This document shows positions 10,813 through 18,118 of a DNA stretch of 64,000 nucleotides, piece by piece. The notes below the pieces were generated by a model. The model saw nothing but the letters and a program-made list of their open reading frames with translations, did not search any database and had not been told where the DNA came from. Position numbers and translations under genes: made by a program. Position 1 is the first letter of the stretch, and every line of letters starts with the position of its first letter. The DNA is from Paraburkholderia sp. ZP32-5 (GTDB taxonomy: Bacteria; Pseudomonadota; Gammaproteobacteria; Burkholderiales; Burkholderiaceae): positions 1,426,001 through 1,490,000 of the forward strand of contig NZ_JAJEJP010000003.1 in the NCBI RefSeq assembly GCF_021390495.1. The letters are read 5' to 3'.

Positions 10813-11370
10813 TCAGAATTTTCGCCGCCCTTTGACTTGCCTGTTGCTGTTTTCCAGGGCCGTGGCGTCTATTTCCAGCATCTGCGCGTAGCACTGTTTG
10901 ATGGCTTCGCTCAATTCCCGTTCGACGAGGCGCAGCGAAATGCCGAGGCGCTTCGCGATCGCCGCATTCATTTCGCCATCGACGCGCGCTGCCAGCAGGA
11001 TCTCGCGGCGACGCGGACTCAGTCCTTCGACGACAACCTTCAGCGCATCGACTTCGCGGCGCGCCGCAACGATCCGCTGCGGATCGGCGAGCTCGTCCTC
11101 GACCTCGAAGATTTCGTCGACTTCGTCGCCAAGCAGATACCACTGTTCGCGGCGATAACGATCCGTCGCGGCATTGGTCGCCACGCGCAGCAGATAGGCG
11201 TCGCTGACGGTCGTGCTCGCCTCGCCCATATTTTCGAGGCGCAACCACGCGTCGTGCAAGGCGTCGGCGGCGTTGTCCTTGGACCCCGTATAGTATTCGA
11301 GGTGTCGCCGCAGATACTGGTAGCGTGAAACAAACAGCGCCTTCAGACGGGCGCGAGGGCTATCGGACAT
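10813..11370 (-). CDS. ECF-type RNA polymerase sigma factor (FecI/VreI-like)
   Basis: The 185-residue protein has sigma region 2 (~residues 10-75, with AADALHDAWLRLE and YLLRVATNAATDRYR) and region 4 (~105-160, LSPRRREILLAARVDG followed by a helix-turn-helix with AIAKRLGISLRLVERELSEAI). This layout is typical of FecI-group ECF factors. I chose ATG 11370 because the upstream in-frame extension is arginine-rich and overlaps the stop of the preceding gene at 11376. It sits between the periplasmic signalling protein and the anti-sigma factor, with near-zero spacing to both, so the three form one operon. The probable target is the tpsA gene directly downstream. Confidence 0.9.
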   Translation of the reverse strand: MSDSPRARLKALFVSRYQYLRRHLEYYTGSKDNAADALHDAWLRLENMGEASTTVSDAYLLRVATNAATDRYRREQWYLLGDEVDEIFEVEDELADPQRIVAARREVDALKVVVEGLSPRRREILLAARVDGEMNAAIAKRLGISLRLVERELSEAIKQCYAQMLEIDATALENSNRQVKGRRKF

Positions 11371-11375
11371 GCGCC

Positions 11376-12146
11376 CTAACCTCCGGTGTCGGGTTCGGGG
11401 CAATCAGGCACGACGCCGCCGCCTTGCGGCCGGACCAGGATCGTGACCGGCTCGGGAAGCGCGGCCGGCGGCGCGGCATCGAGCACCAGCGTGCGCACGG
11501 TGCGCGCAATCGCCGCGTCGCGCTCAGGTGTGCCGGTCGTGCCGACTATCTTCGCGTCGGCGACTTCTCCGCGACTCCCAATACGTAGCTGCATCATCAG
11601 CCGATAGTTGCCGGGGCGCGTCTGCGAGGATTGACACAAGGCCTGCGTCAAACGCGTTTGCAGCATCGCGGCGTAGCCGCGATAGTCGCTGCCGTTAGCG
11701 CCGACACCGGCGATCTGTTCTTGCGGAATTTCCGCGGGCGGCGCGGGTGGCGGCGACTGCGTCGGGACCGGCGACGGCACGATCGCGACGGCATTGGCAT
11801 CGGTGAAACTCATCTGCAACCCCGTGCCGAACAGCAGGCGCAGCAGCGCGTCGCGCGGCGAGTAGTCGCCGTCCACCGGCGCGTTGGTACGGCCGTCGAG
11901 CAACGTGCTTTTGACCAGCACCGATAGTCCCGTGAGGCGCTCGTATTCATCGAGCGCTTCGGCCAACGGTTGTCTGGGCAACTGGAAGTGCATCTGCGCG
12001 GACGGGCGATCGACGGAAGCGCTGTCGATGCTGTCGGGCTGGCCGGCTTCCTGAGCCAGCACGCGTGGCGCCATCAGCGCACCCTGCAGAAGAAGGCAAA
12101 CAGCCGGTGCCACCAGGACACTAGTCGAGGCCCGTGTGCCTGTCAT
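11376..12146 (-). CDS. Periplasmic STN-domain protein with TonB-like C-terminus (VreA-like signalling component)
   Basis: The 256-residue protein begins at ATG 12146 with a signal peptide (residues 1-31, ending APRVLA-QE). Residues ~50-120 are a secretin/TonB short N-terminal (STN) domain: FQLPRQPLAEALDEYERLTG ... YSPRDALLRLLFGTGLQM. A proline-rich linker (~120-140) follows, then a TonB-C-like domain (~165-250) with LMMQLRIGSRGEVADAKIVG. There is no beta-barrel, so this is not an ordinary TonB-dependent receptor. The architecture and gene order match VreA of the P. aeruginosa PUMA3 system, which signals to FecR- and FecI-type partners from the periplasm. An in-frame extension upstream to 12356 lacks a signal peptide and is arginine-rich, so it was rejected as the start. 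Confidence 0.8.
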   Translation of the reverse strand: MTGTRASTSVLVAPAVCLLLQGALMAPRVLAQEAGQPDSIDSASVDRPSAQMHFQLPRQPLAEALDEYERLTGLSVLVKSTLLDGRTNAPVDGDYSPRDALLRLLFGTGLQMSFTDANAVAIVPSPVPTQSPPPAPPAEIPQEQIAGVGANGSDYRGYAAMLQTRLTQALCQSSQTRPGNYRLMMQLRIGSRGEVADAKIVGTTGTPERDAAIARTVRTLVLDAAPPAALPEPVTILVRPQGGGVVPDCPEPDTGG

Positions 12147-12291
12147 AAAAAGAAAGCCGAAAATAGATTTACGGCGCGGATGTCGGGTTATTGCTGCAAT
12201 GTCGCCGTTTTGCGCCCCAGACTGTAAAAACGAAAGATGACAATTGCGTGTCGGCGGGATGCGGGCGCGATCAGTCGGCCATTCGCTTCTT

Positions 12292-12588
12292 TTACCCCTG
12301 ACCGTCAGGCGACGGCCATTGCTGCCGGGCGTGCAGCACGTTGAGTATCTGCGCACGGCTGCCGATCACGCGATACACCATCAGATAGTTTTCCGTCACG
12401 ATGGCTTCGCGCGTGCCACGCACGCGGCCAGCGCGGTACAGGTTCGGATTCGACGTAATGCGGGCGGTCGTGGACTGAATCCCGGCCGCGAGCGTCGCGG
12501 CGCCTTGGGCGCTCTCTTCGCGTACGCGATCGAGGATGTCGGCGAGGTTCAGTAGCGCGGTCGCTGTCCATTCGACAGTGACCGTCAT
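12292..12588 (-). CDS. ParE/RelE-superfamily toxin
   Basis: This 98-residue protein has the compact ParE-like pattern: an N-terminal strand and helix (VEWTATALLNLADILDRVRE), a central basic segment (PNLYRAGRVRGTREAIVTENY) and a C-terminal strand pair ending in VIGSRAQILNVLHARQQWP. The LNVLHARQQWP tail is the usual ParE/RelE ending. ParE toxins poison gyrase, while RelE relatives cleave mRNA; the sequence alone does not separate these. The start overlaps the upstream stop by 4 nt (ATGA), which is standard for an antitoxin-toxin pair. The upstream partner is unusual for its size and type. Confidence 0.8.
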   Translation of the reverse strand: MTVTVEWTATALLNLADILDRVREESAQGAATLAAGIQSTTARITSNPNLYRAGRVRGTREAIVTENYLMVYRVIGSRAQILNVLHARQQWPSPDGQG

Positions 12589-13091
12589 GCGCGCGGCGTC
12601 CGTTTGGTTTTAGGCGCCGCCTTGCCCTTGGCAAGCGCGCGCAAGCCCTTGGTGTCGCCGGTTTGCAGCAGGGTCGCCACCGCATCATGCGGCGCCTTCA
12701 CGCTGCCGGGCTGGTCGGCCGCATCGATCGACGCGCGCACCGTCTCGCGAAACCACTTGTTATAGGCGGCGTCCGCATGCGCTGCGCGCATCTGCTCGCG
12801 CGCGCGTTCGGCCTTGGACTGCTCGGCCGCCGATCGCGGTGTGGCCGGATCGTACTGTGCCGCGTCTACCTCGAAACGGACGATGCCGAGTTCGCGCAGA
12901 TAGGTTGCCAGCGTCTCGAAGTGAGCCCAGGTGCGGACGTTACCGCGCTGAGTAGCGAGTGCCCGCTCGGTCGTGCCATAGCAAAACAGCACGGCCCAGC
13001 CGCCACGCTGACCGACGACGTGCACCGCCAGCACCACGCCTGCGTCGATGAGACCGGACAGGGTTTTTTGATCGATGGTTTCAGGTGCCAT
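12585..13091 (-). CDS. Uncharacterised protein, candidate antitoxin of the ParE-like toxin
   Basis: The 168-residue protein is translationally coupled (ATGA overlap) to the ParE-like gene and therefore takes the antitoxin position. I do not recognise its family. The N-terminal ~85 residues look like a small alpha/beta fold (SGLIDAGVVLAVHVVGQRGG ... TWAHFETLATYLRELGI). Residues ~105-140 are charged and helical (AAEQSKAERAREQMRAAHADAAYNKW, quoted only in part as AAEQSKAERAREQ), and the C-terminus is Lys/Arg-rich (GKAAPKTKRTPRA). No ribbon-helix-helix or AbrB motif is visible, and it is about twice the usual ParD length. It could instead be an unrelated gene cotranscribed with the toxin. Confidence 0.6.
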   Translation of the reverse strand: MAPETIDQKTLSGLIDAGVVLAVHVVGQRGGWAVLFCYGTTERALATQRGNVRTWAHFETLATYLRELGIVRFEVDAAQYDPATPRSAAEQSKAERAREQMRAAHADAAYNKWFRETVRASIDAADQPGSVKAPHDAVATLLQTGDTKGLRALAKGKAAPKTKRTPRA

Positions 13092-13271
13092 GGTGTCAGC
13101 CGTTCAAGTGTTCAGGTGTCGATGTGTGTGGGATAGATCGGGCGAAACGATGAGGGCCGCCGCTTCGGTTGCCGCGTTTCGATGGTTGGGTTGGCGCGCA
13201 TGGCGCTATTGCTAGTGGGAGCCGGTGGCTTTCCCGTCTCTTTTGACTGGTCGGGGAACAGGATAGAGGTT

Positions 13272-13293
13272 ATCACAATCCAGGATTGTGATT
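13272..13293. promoter_or_regulatory. Inverted repeat, possible operator upstream of the toxin-antitoxin pair
   Basis: The plus strand reads TATCACAATCC-A-GGATTGTGAT. The arms ATCACAATCC and GGATTGTGAT are perfect 10-bp complements around a single central A, a symmetry typical of dimeric repressor sites. It lies in an AT-rich patch about 180 bp before the candidate antitoxin start, between that gene and the methyltransferase terminator. The regulator is unknown; autoregulation by the toxin-antitoxin pair is the simplest guess. Confidence 0.5.
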
Positions 13294-13331
13294 TCTCGCT
13301 TTCAGGATGTTGATGAAGAAATTTGACGTGG

Positions 13332-13375
13332 CGCCGTCACGCCCCGCCGAACTGGGTCGGCGGGGCGTGACGGCG
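13332..13375 (-). terminator. Strong hairpin terminator downstream of the methyltransferase
   Basis: A perfect 19-bp stem (13332-13350 pairs with 13357-13375) encloses a 6-nt loop (ACTGGG). In minus-strand reading it is followed by a T-rich stretch (CAAATTTCTT). It lies 56 nt past the methyltransferase stop, so it very likely ends that transcript. The stem is long enough to act in both directions. Confidence 0.75.
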
Positions 13376-13430
13376 TTGCCGAAGCCTTCGACTTGAACGG
13401 ACGACACCTCGCCGTCACGCGCTCACGCAT

Positions 13431-14264
13431 TCAGCGTCGTTCAATCACGACTTCGAGATACTCGCTCGGTAGGACGAGTGTCGCGTCGTTCGAGCGGTTA
13501 CGGCTCTCGATCAATGCCATCAGATCGCGATGAAACGCCGCCTGCGGTTCACCATCGAGCGCAGCAAACGCCTTGTTCATCGGCCCATAAAACGTGCGGA
13601 ACACGTCGATGAAATGCGCCGGCGAGCGATAGCGGAACATGAAATCGCGGCTGGTCGCGGTGATCCTCCGCGCACTATCGCCGAACAGTTCTTCGAGGCG
13701 CGCCTTCGCGCCCCAGAGCGCCGGCGACTTCACGCCTGCCGGCGGCGGAACGTGCTTGCCGATCGTCTTGAATAGCTGCCCGATGAAACTTTCCGGCGTC
13801 CAGTTGGCAAGGCCGATCCGTCCGCCAGGCTTGCACACGCGCACGAGCTCAGCCGCGGCTCTTTCCTGGTTGGGCGTGAACATCACGCCGAAGGTCGACA
13901 TCACGATGTCGAATGTGCCGTCCGCGAAGGGCAGCGCTTCAGCGTCCGCTTCCTGGAACTGCACGGGCAGTCCCTCAGCTTGCGCGCGCGCCCGGCCCGA
14001 ATCGAGTAGCGAAGCAACGTAGTCAGTCGACGTCACGTCGCACCAGCGGCGCGCGGCGGCGAGCGTTGCGTTGCCGTTTCCCGCGGCGACGTCCAGCACG
14101 CGACTGCCGGCGCGCAGGTCGAGCGCTTCGCAGAGATTCTCGCCAACGATCTGCAGTGTCGTGCCGACCACCGCATAGTTGCCGGTCGACCAGGCGACCT
14201 GCTGACGGGCCTTGACGGCGGCAAAGTCTGGAATGGAAATGGAAGCGGAATCTACAGTGGACAT
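13431..14264 (-). CDS. Class I SAM-dependent methyltransferase
   Basis: The 277-residue protein carries the Methyltransf_11/UbiE-type Rossmann fold. Motif I is VLDVAAGNGNATLAAARR (about residues 60-77), motif II includes EADAEALPFADGTFDIV (~105-122), and motif III-like LVRVCKPGGRIGLANW follows (~140-156). The C-terminal ~110 residues (SPALWGAKARLEELFGD ... VEFR-like tail) form a variable substrate cap. The substrate cannot be read from the sequence; relatives are often annotated as ubiquinone/arsenite-type or generic small-molecule methyltransferases. It is a single-gene unit with its own terminator, and nothing nearby suggests a pathway. Confidence 0.85.
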   Translation of the reverse strand: MSTVDSASISIPDFAAVKARQQVAWSTGNYAVVGTTLQIVGENLCEALDLRAGSRVLDVAAGNGNATLAAARRWCDVTSTDYVASLLDSGRARAQAEGLPVQFQEADAEALPFADGTFDIVMSTFGVMFTPNQERAAAELVRVCKPGGRIGLANWTPESFIGQLFKTIGKHVPPPAGVKSPALWGAKARLEELFGDSARRITATSRDFMFRYRSPAHFIDVFRTFYGPMNKAFAALDGEPQAAFHRDLMALIESRNRSNDATLVLPSEYLEVVIERR

Positions 14265-14867
14265 GGAGAACTCCTCAAAAGCCTGACTGGCAAGACACAG
14301 ACGCGTGGCCGCGCTGCATATCCGATTGCGCCGTCAATTCTTGATGAGCGTGCCCTCGCGGCGCGAGTCGCAATGACAATCGCCCATCTCCGCGGGTTTG
14401 TCTGCTCAACATGAACTGAACCGCGCCGCGCGAGCATTGACCGCCATCGATGCCTGCATGATCGATGGCTGTCTCCGGACGAAATCTGCCGGCGCTTTGC
14501 TGACGTTCGATTGGCGTTTAATCGTTCGTTGGTGCAGCGGCGTGATTGCTAGTATCGGCACACACGTCGTGTTGAGGAATGACCGGGCGTCCAGAATTTG
14601 TGCTCGGGACGCCGAAACTGATCAGCAGTCTGTCGGATGCGTTCTTAGATGTTCTTCGTGCCCCGTGTTTCGCAGGCACGGTTTATCTAAGCACGGTCTT
14701 AACAGTGCCATGGTGTGTCGTCGGGGAAGTCACGCGGATTTTTCATCGGCTTTCTTTTTTGTCCGACTGTCTTGTCGCGCCGACACAGAGGGAAACAGCC
14801 AGACCTCAACGAAAGCGCCACGACTTTGCGTGGCGCTTTGCGCAATATTCCGCAGCCCGGCAGAAAA
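14265..14867. other. Intergenic region between the methyltransferase promoter and the tau operon end
   Basis: I see no convincing gene in these ~600 bp; open frames here lack family signatures and ribosome-binding sites. The left end should hold the methyltransferase promoter (minus strand). The right end carries the tau operon terminator at 14812-14839. A looser inverted repeat GGCGTCC/GGACGCC (14586-14592 and 14607-14613) has no T-run. Confidence 0.45.
14812..14839 (-). terminator. Terminator of the tauCAB operon
   Basis: An 11-bp perfect stem (AAAGCGCCACG, 14812-14822, with its complement at 14829-14839) closes a 6-nt loop. It sits 29 nt past the tauB stop. The A/T ends of the stem provide a short U-tract in minus-strand RNA. 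Confidence 0.7.
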
Positions 14868-15605
14868 TCAATGCGCGAGAATCTCCATCGCACTCTTCTT
14901 CAATTCCAGAAACCGCGGTTCGAATGCGACCTGCGGAGTCCGCGGCCTTTCCAGTTCGATCGGTACATCGAGTGCGACCCGCCCCGGCCGCGCCGATAGC
15001 ACAACCAGGCGCGTACCGAGAAAGATCGCTTCGTCGATGTCGTGCGTGATGAAGACCACCGTGCAATGCAGTTGCTCCCACAGCGCGGTCAAAAACGTCT
15101 GCATGGAACTGCGCGTCTGCGCATCCAGTGCGCCGAAGGGCTCGTCCATCAGCAGCACCTTCGGCTTCATCACGAGCGCGCGCGCGATCGCCACGCGCTG
15201 CTGCATGCCTCCCGATAGCTCATAGGGCTTATGCCGGGCGAACGACTCCAGACCGATGATCTTCAGAATATCCGCCGACTCCTTGTGCCGTTGCGCCTTC
15301 GGCACCGAATGCAGCGACGGTCCGAACTCGATGTTCTCTTCCACGCTGAGCCACGGAAACAATCCGGCCTGCTGGAACACGACGACGCGATCGGCCCCAG
15401 GCTGGTCCTTGACCTCGCCATCGATATAGATGTTCCCGCGCGAAGGCGAGGTCAGACCGGCGAGCAGATGCAGCAAGGTCGTCTTTCCGCAGCCCGAGGC
15501 ACCGAGGACCGTGATGAACTCACCGCCCCGGAACTGCAGATTGATGTTCTCCAATGCCGAAATGGTGCCGAATGTCTTGTACAGCGAATCGATGACGATG
15601 TTCAA
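14868..15605 (-). CDS. tauB: Taurine/sulfonate ABC importer ATP-binding subunit
   Basis: The 245-residue ATPase drives import of taurine by the TauABC system at the inner membrane. Walker A is GASGCGKTT (about residues 35-43), the Q-loop is FQQAGLFPW, the signature is LSGGMQQR (~130), Walker B is VLLMDEPFGALD (~152-163), and the switch His is in FITHDIDEA. Length and sequence fit the TauB/SsuB/NrtD group. It is last in a minus-strand operon after tauC and tauA and starts 49 nt after the tauA stop. Neighbouring tauR, xsc and taurine dehydrogenase genes favour taurine over alkanesulfonates or nitrate as substrate. Confidence 0.85.
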   Translation of the reverse strand: MNIVIDSLYKTFGTISALENINLQFRGGEFITVLGASGCGKTTLLHLLAGLTSPSRGNIYIDGEVKDQPGADRVVVFQQAGLFPWLSVEENIEFGPSLHSVPKAQRHKESADILKIIGLESFARHKPYELSGGMQQRVAIARALVMKPKVLLMDEPFGALDAQTRSSMQTFLTALWEQLHCTVVFITHDIDEAIFLGTRLVVLSARPGRVALDVPIELERPRTPQVAFEPRFLELKKSAMEILAH

Positions 15606-15654
15606 GTTCGTCTCCTGCGCGGCAGTCAGAAAATCGCTAGCTCAGTGCGCCAGA

Positions 15655-16674
15655 TCAGTGCGCCAGATGTTTCGAGTACTGTGGCGCGACGTTGTTGTCG
15701 AAATTCGCCGGCACGCTCGGAATGCGGCCTATCGAATTGAGCACGTTGGCCGTGTTCACCAGCGTCTGGTACGTGGCGGAAGTTTTGACGCCCGCGTCGA
15801 GGCCCATCACTTTCGGCGTGGTCTGGTCCGCGCCGGAAAACAGCTCGTAACCGGCGAGTTCGCTCGTCGCGACGGGCACGGTCACCCCCGTTGCTTTCGC
15901 CATCTCGGCAAGCGCCTTGTCGCGGTCCTTCATCGTCACCTGGTAACCCTGATCGAGCGCCGCGACAAAACCCTGGACCAGTTCCGGATGCGCCTTCGCC
16001 CACTCGGAGTTGGCAATACAGACGTTATAGCTCGACGCTTCCCGCGGCAAATCGCCGTCCGTCTTGATGGTTTTGCCACCAGCCGTACGCAGCGCGCTGA
16101 ATACCGGATCCCAGACGATGGCCGCGTCGATCGCGCCGGTCACCCACGAGGTGCGCATCTGCGGCGGCGCCATATTGATCTGCGTGACGGAGTCATACGG
16201 CACATGCGCGGCCGCGAGGAAGGTCGCCAGTTCGAACGAGGCCTGCGAGCCCGCCACGATGGCGATCTTCTTGCCCTTCAGCCCAGCGACGTCGTTGATG
16301 CCGCTATCGGGCTTCACCACGATGCCGGCCGCGTTGGTGTAACGCTCCTGGTTGTACACGATGGTCATCGGCAGGCCCTGCGCAATCGCGGTGACGAGCG
16401 GCGGCACGCCGAGGCCGCACATGAACGTGAGACTGTTCGATGCCAATGCACTCATCGCGGCCGGGCCGGAACTGAAGAGCTTGTACTGGACATCGGCGTT
16501 CATCTGCTTTTCGAACATGTGCTCGGCCATCGACACCATGTACGGATCGGCGCCGTTGTCCTCGTAACCGATGATCACCTCGGGCTTGCTCTGCGACTGA
16601 ACCGCGCCGGGAAACAGACAACTACCAGCCAGCAGAGCCGCGCTTACGCCATAGACCCATTGCATCTTTTTCAT
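15655..16674 (-). CDS. tauA: Taurine ABC importer periplasmic binding protein
   Basis: The 339-residue precursor has a signal peptide (residues 1-27, MKKMQWVYGVSAALLAGSCL and ending near AVQS). The mature part follows the TauA/SsuA pattern: IIGYEDNGADP near the N-terminus, AGIVVKPDSGINDVAGLKGKKIA around 110-132, and the ligand-site segment GAIDAAIVWDPVFSAL (~170-185), ending with VPANFDNNVAPQYSKH as in TauA proteins. It would capture taurine in the periplasm and deliver it to TauC. It starts 24 nt after tauC. The identity of the ligand rests on context with the taurine dehydrogenase and Xsc genes. Confidence 0.83.
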   Translation of the reverse strand: MKKMQWVYGVSAALLAGSCLFPGAVQSQSKPEVIIGYEDNGADPYMVSMAEHMFEKQMNADVQYKLFSSGPAAMSALASNSLTFMCGLGVPPLVTAIAQGLPMTIVYNQERYTNAAGIVVKPDSGINDVAGLKGKKIAIVAGSQASFELATFLAAAHVPYDSVTQINMAPPQMRTSWVTGAIDAAIVWDPVFSALRTAGGKTIKTDGDLPREASSYNVCIANSEWAKAHPELVQGFVAALDQGYQVTMKDRDKALAEMAKATGVTVPVATSELAGYELFSGADQTTPKVMGLDAGVKTSATYQTLVNTANVLNSIGRIPSVPANFDNNVAPQYSKHLAH

Positions 16675-16698
16675 TTTTCGTCTCCTCGGATCACCCGA

Positions 16699-17616
16699 TC
16701 AGTTATGCCCGCGCCATGGAACAACCCAATTTTCGATCTTGCGAATGACCAGCTCCATTCCATATCCGATCAACCCGATGATCACGATGCCGACGATCAC
16801 GATCGCAACCTGCAACGCCTGGCCGGCGAACTGCACGAGCCAGCCGAGCCCGCTGCTCGCCGCGATCAGTTCGGCCGCGACCAGACACGTCCACGCCACG
16901 CCGATACCCACGCGCATCGCGGTGAAGATCTCGGGCATCGCTGAAGGCAGCACGACCTTGCGGAAGATCTGCGCGTTGGTCGCACCAAGCGTGCGAGCAA
17001 CCTCGATGCGCAGTTGCGGCGTACTTTTCACGCCCGACATCGTGCCGATGATGATGACTGGAATGGTGCCGACCAGAATCAGAATGGCCTTGGGCAATTC
17101 GCCGATGCCGAACCACACCACCAGCAGCGGAATATAGGCAAGCGGCGGTACCGGCCGCACGAACTGCAAGAGCGGATCGATGATGTCGAAGATGATCCTG
17201 TTGCGCGACATCATCAGCCCGATGGGTACACCGATCGCAATCGCGCCCACAAAGCCGATAACGATGCGAAAGCAACTAATCAGGATGTCGCTGATCAGCG
17301 ACTGGCCGCCGTATCCATTGCGGACGATTTCGATGAAGGCCTGCCATACCGCCACCGGTGAAGGCAGCGCGAACGGCGGGAAGATGCCCGCCATCGACAC
17401 CGCTTGCCACAGTAAGACGCATATCACGAGCACGGCCGTAGTCAGCCACCAGGAATTCAATCTGCCGCGGCGGCGGATCTGGACCACCGGTTCAATCGAC
17501 GAATCCGCGCGATGCTTGATCGTCTTCAGTCTTGGTAAGGCTCTCACCGCCGTCTCCTCAAGTTGAAAAACTGTGCGCACGTCAGCGTTAAGCTGTGCGT
17601 TCGATTCGGGTTCCAT
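16699..17616 (-). CDS. tauC: Taurine ABC importer permease
   Basis: The 305-residue inner-membrane protein has about six transmembrane helices after a ~50-residue charged N-terminal extension. The BPD_transp_1 (EAA) loop is seen as EVARTLGATNAQIFRKVVLPSAMPEI, here abbreviated as ARTLGATNAQIFRKVVLP (~residues 205-222). It is the first gene of the tauCAB operon, so the order differs from the E. coli tauABCD layout. The start at ATG 17616 has no clear Shine-Dalgarno, and a TATACT hexamer lies only about 10 nt upstream, so the transcript may be nearly leaderless. It diverges from the MocR-type regulator tauR. Confidence 0.83.
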   Translation of the reverse strand: MEPESNAQLNADVRTVFQLEETAVRALPRLKTIKHRADSSIEPVVQIRRRGRLNSWWLTTAVLVICVLLWQAVSMAGIFPPFALPSPVAVWQAFIEIVRNGYGGQSLISDILISCFRIVIGFVGAIAIGVPIGLMMSRNRIIFDIIDPLLQFVRPVPPLAYIPLLVVWFGIGELPKAILILVGTIPVIIIGTMSGVKSTPQLRIEVARTLGATNAQIFRKVVLPSAMPEIFTAMRVGIGVAWTCLVAAELIAASSGLGWLVQFAGQALQVAIVIVGIVIIGLIGYGMELVIRKIENWVVPWRGHN

Positions 17617-18118
17617 CTCAATTCAAGTATAGTCAGCGGCTACCTGGGCAGATTCCGGCTTCTTCTATGGCTTCTTCTATTTCACGCCTGCGAACTCGCC
17701 CGTTTAGTCAAGGATTCTCAATCAATAAAACCGCGGGTAGTACCAGGCGGGAAGTTCCGATGGGGCCAGTGGCTAATGAACGTCGTCCGCCGGTTTCACA
17801 ACGGCGCGGCAGGCCCCGCCGGCCAAGTTCTTCCGATTATTCGCACGACGCGCGCTCGAAACTCCAACGCTCGCCGGGCTGTCGCACTGCATCGCAGCAT
17901 GAGGCTGGCCACCGTCAGCATGTCGAGCATGTGCCCAACATCACGGTGCTGACCGTGTCATCGCGAACAGTCGCTCCGAAATTTACCTAATCGACGCGGA
18001 CGGCCAGTGTTGAATATCGTGTGTAGATTGACCGGCCGGTCTGGACGATCCAGCCGATGCAGCCGATATCCGGTCGCCCCAATGCCCTCTCACCGCCGCA
18101 TCGATCACAGGAGTCAGC
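17617..18118. other. Divergent tauC-tauR intergenic region
   Basis: These 502 bp hold promoters for both flanking operons and no supported gene. A TATACT -10-like hexamer (minus strand, 17626-17631) lies directly before tauC. Near tauR there are two inverted repeats, 18029-18040 and 18040-18052, described separately. Otherwise I see nothing. Confidence 0.5.
18029..18052. promoter_or_regulatory. Paired inverted repeats, candidate TauR operator
   Basis: GACCGGCCGGTC (18029-18040) is a perfect 12-bp palindrome. It shares its last base with CTGGA-CGA-TCCAG (18040-18052). The second contains CTGGAC, the core I recall for TauR sites in Rhodobacter capsulatus, although the remainder of that motif is not matched. 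The site lies 67-90 bp upstream of tauR and about 420 bp from tauC. Confidence 0.4.

Larger units (their letters stand above)
13092..13430. other. Intergenic region between the methyltransferase and the toxin pair
   Basis: No gene is supported in these 339 bp. The right half carries the strong hairpin at 13332-13375. The left half should contain the promoter of the minus-strand toxin-antitoxin pair. I see an AT-rich patch with an imperfect repeat at 13276-13292 (ATCACAATCCAGGATTGTGAT), an inverted repeat ATCACAATCC/GGATTGTGAT, which could be an operator about 180 bp upstream of the antitoxin gene. Confidence 0.5.

Noticed and set aside
14586..14613. Inverted repeat GGCGTCC/GGACGCC as a terminator
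   Set aside because: Short stem, 14-nt loop, no T-run and no transcript known to end there.
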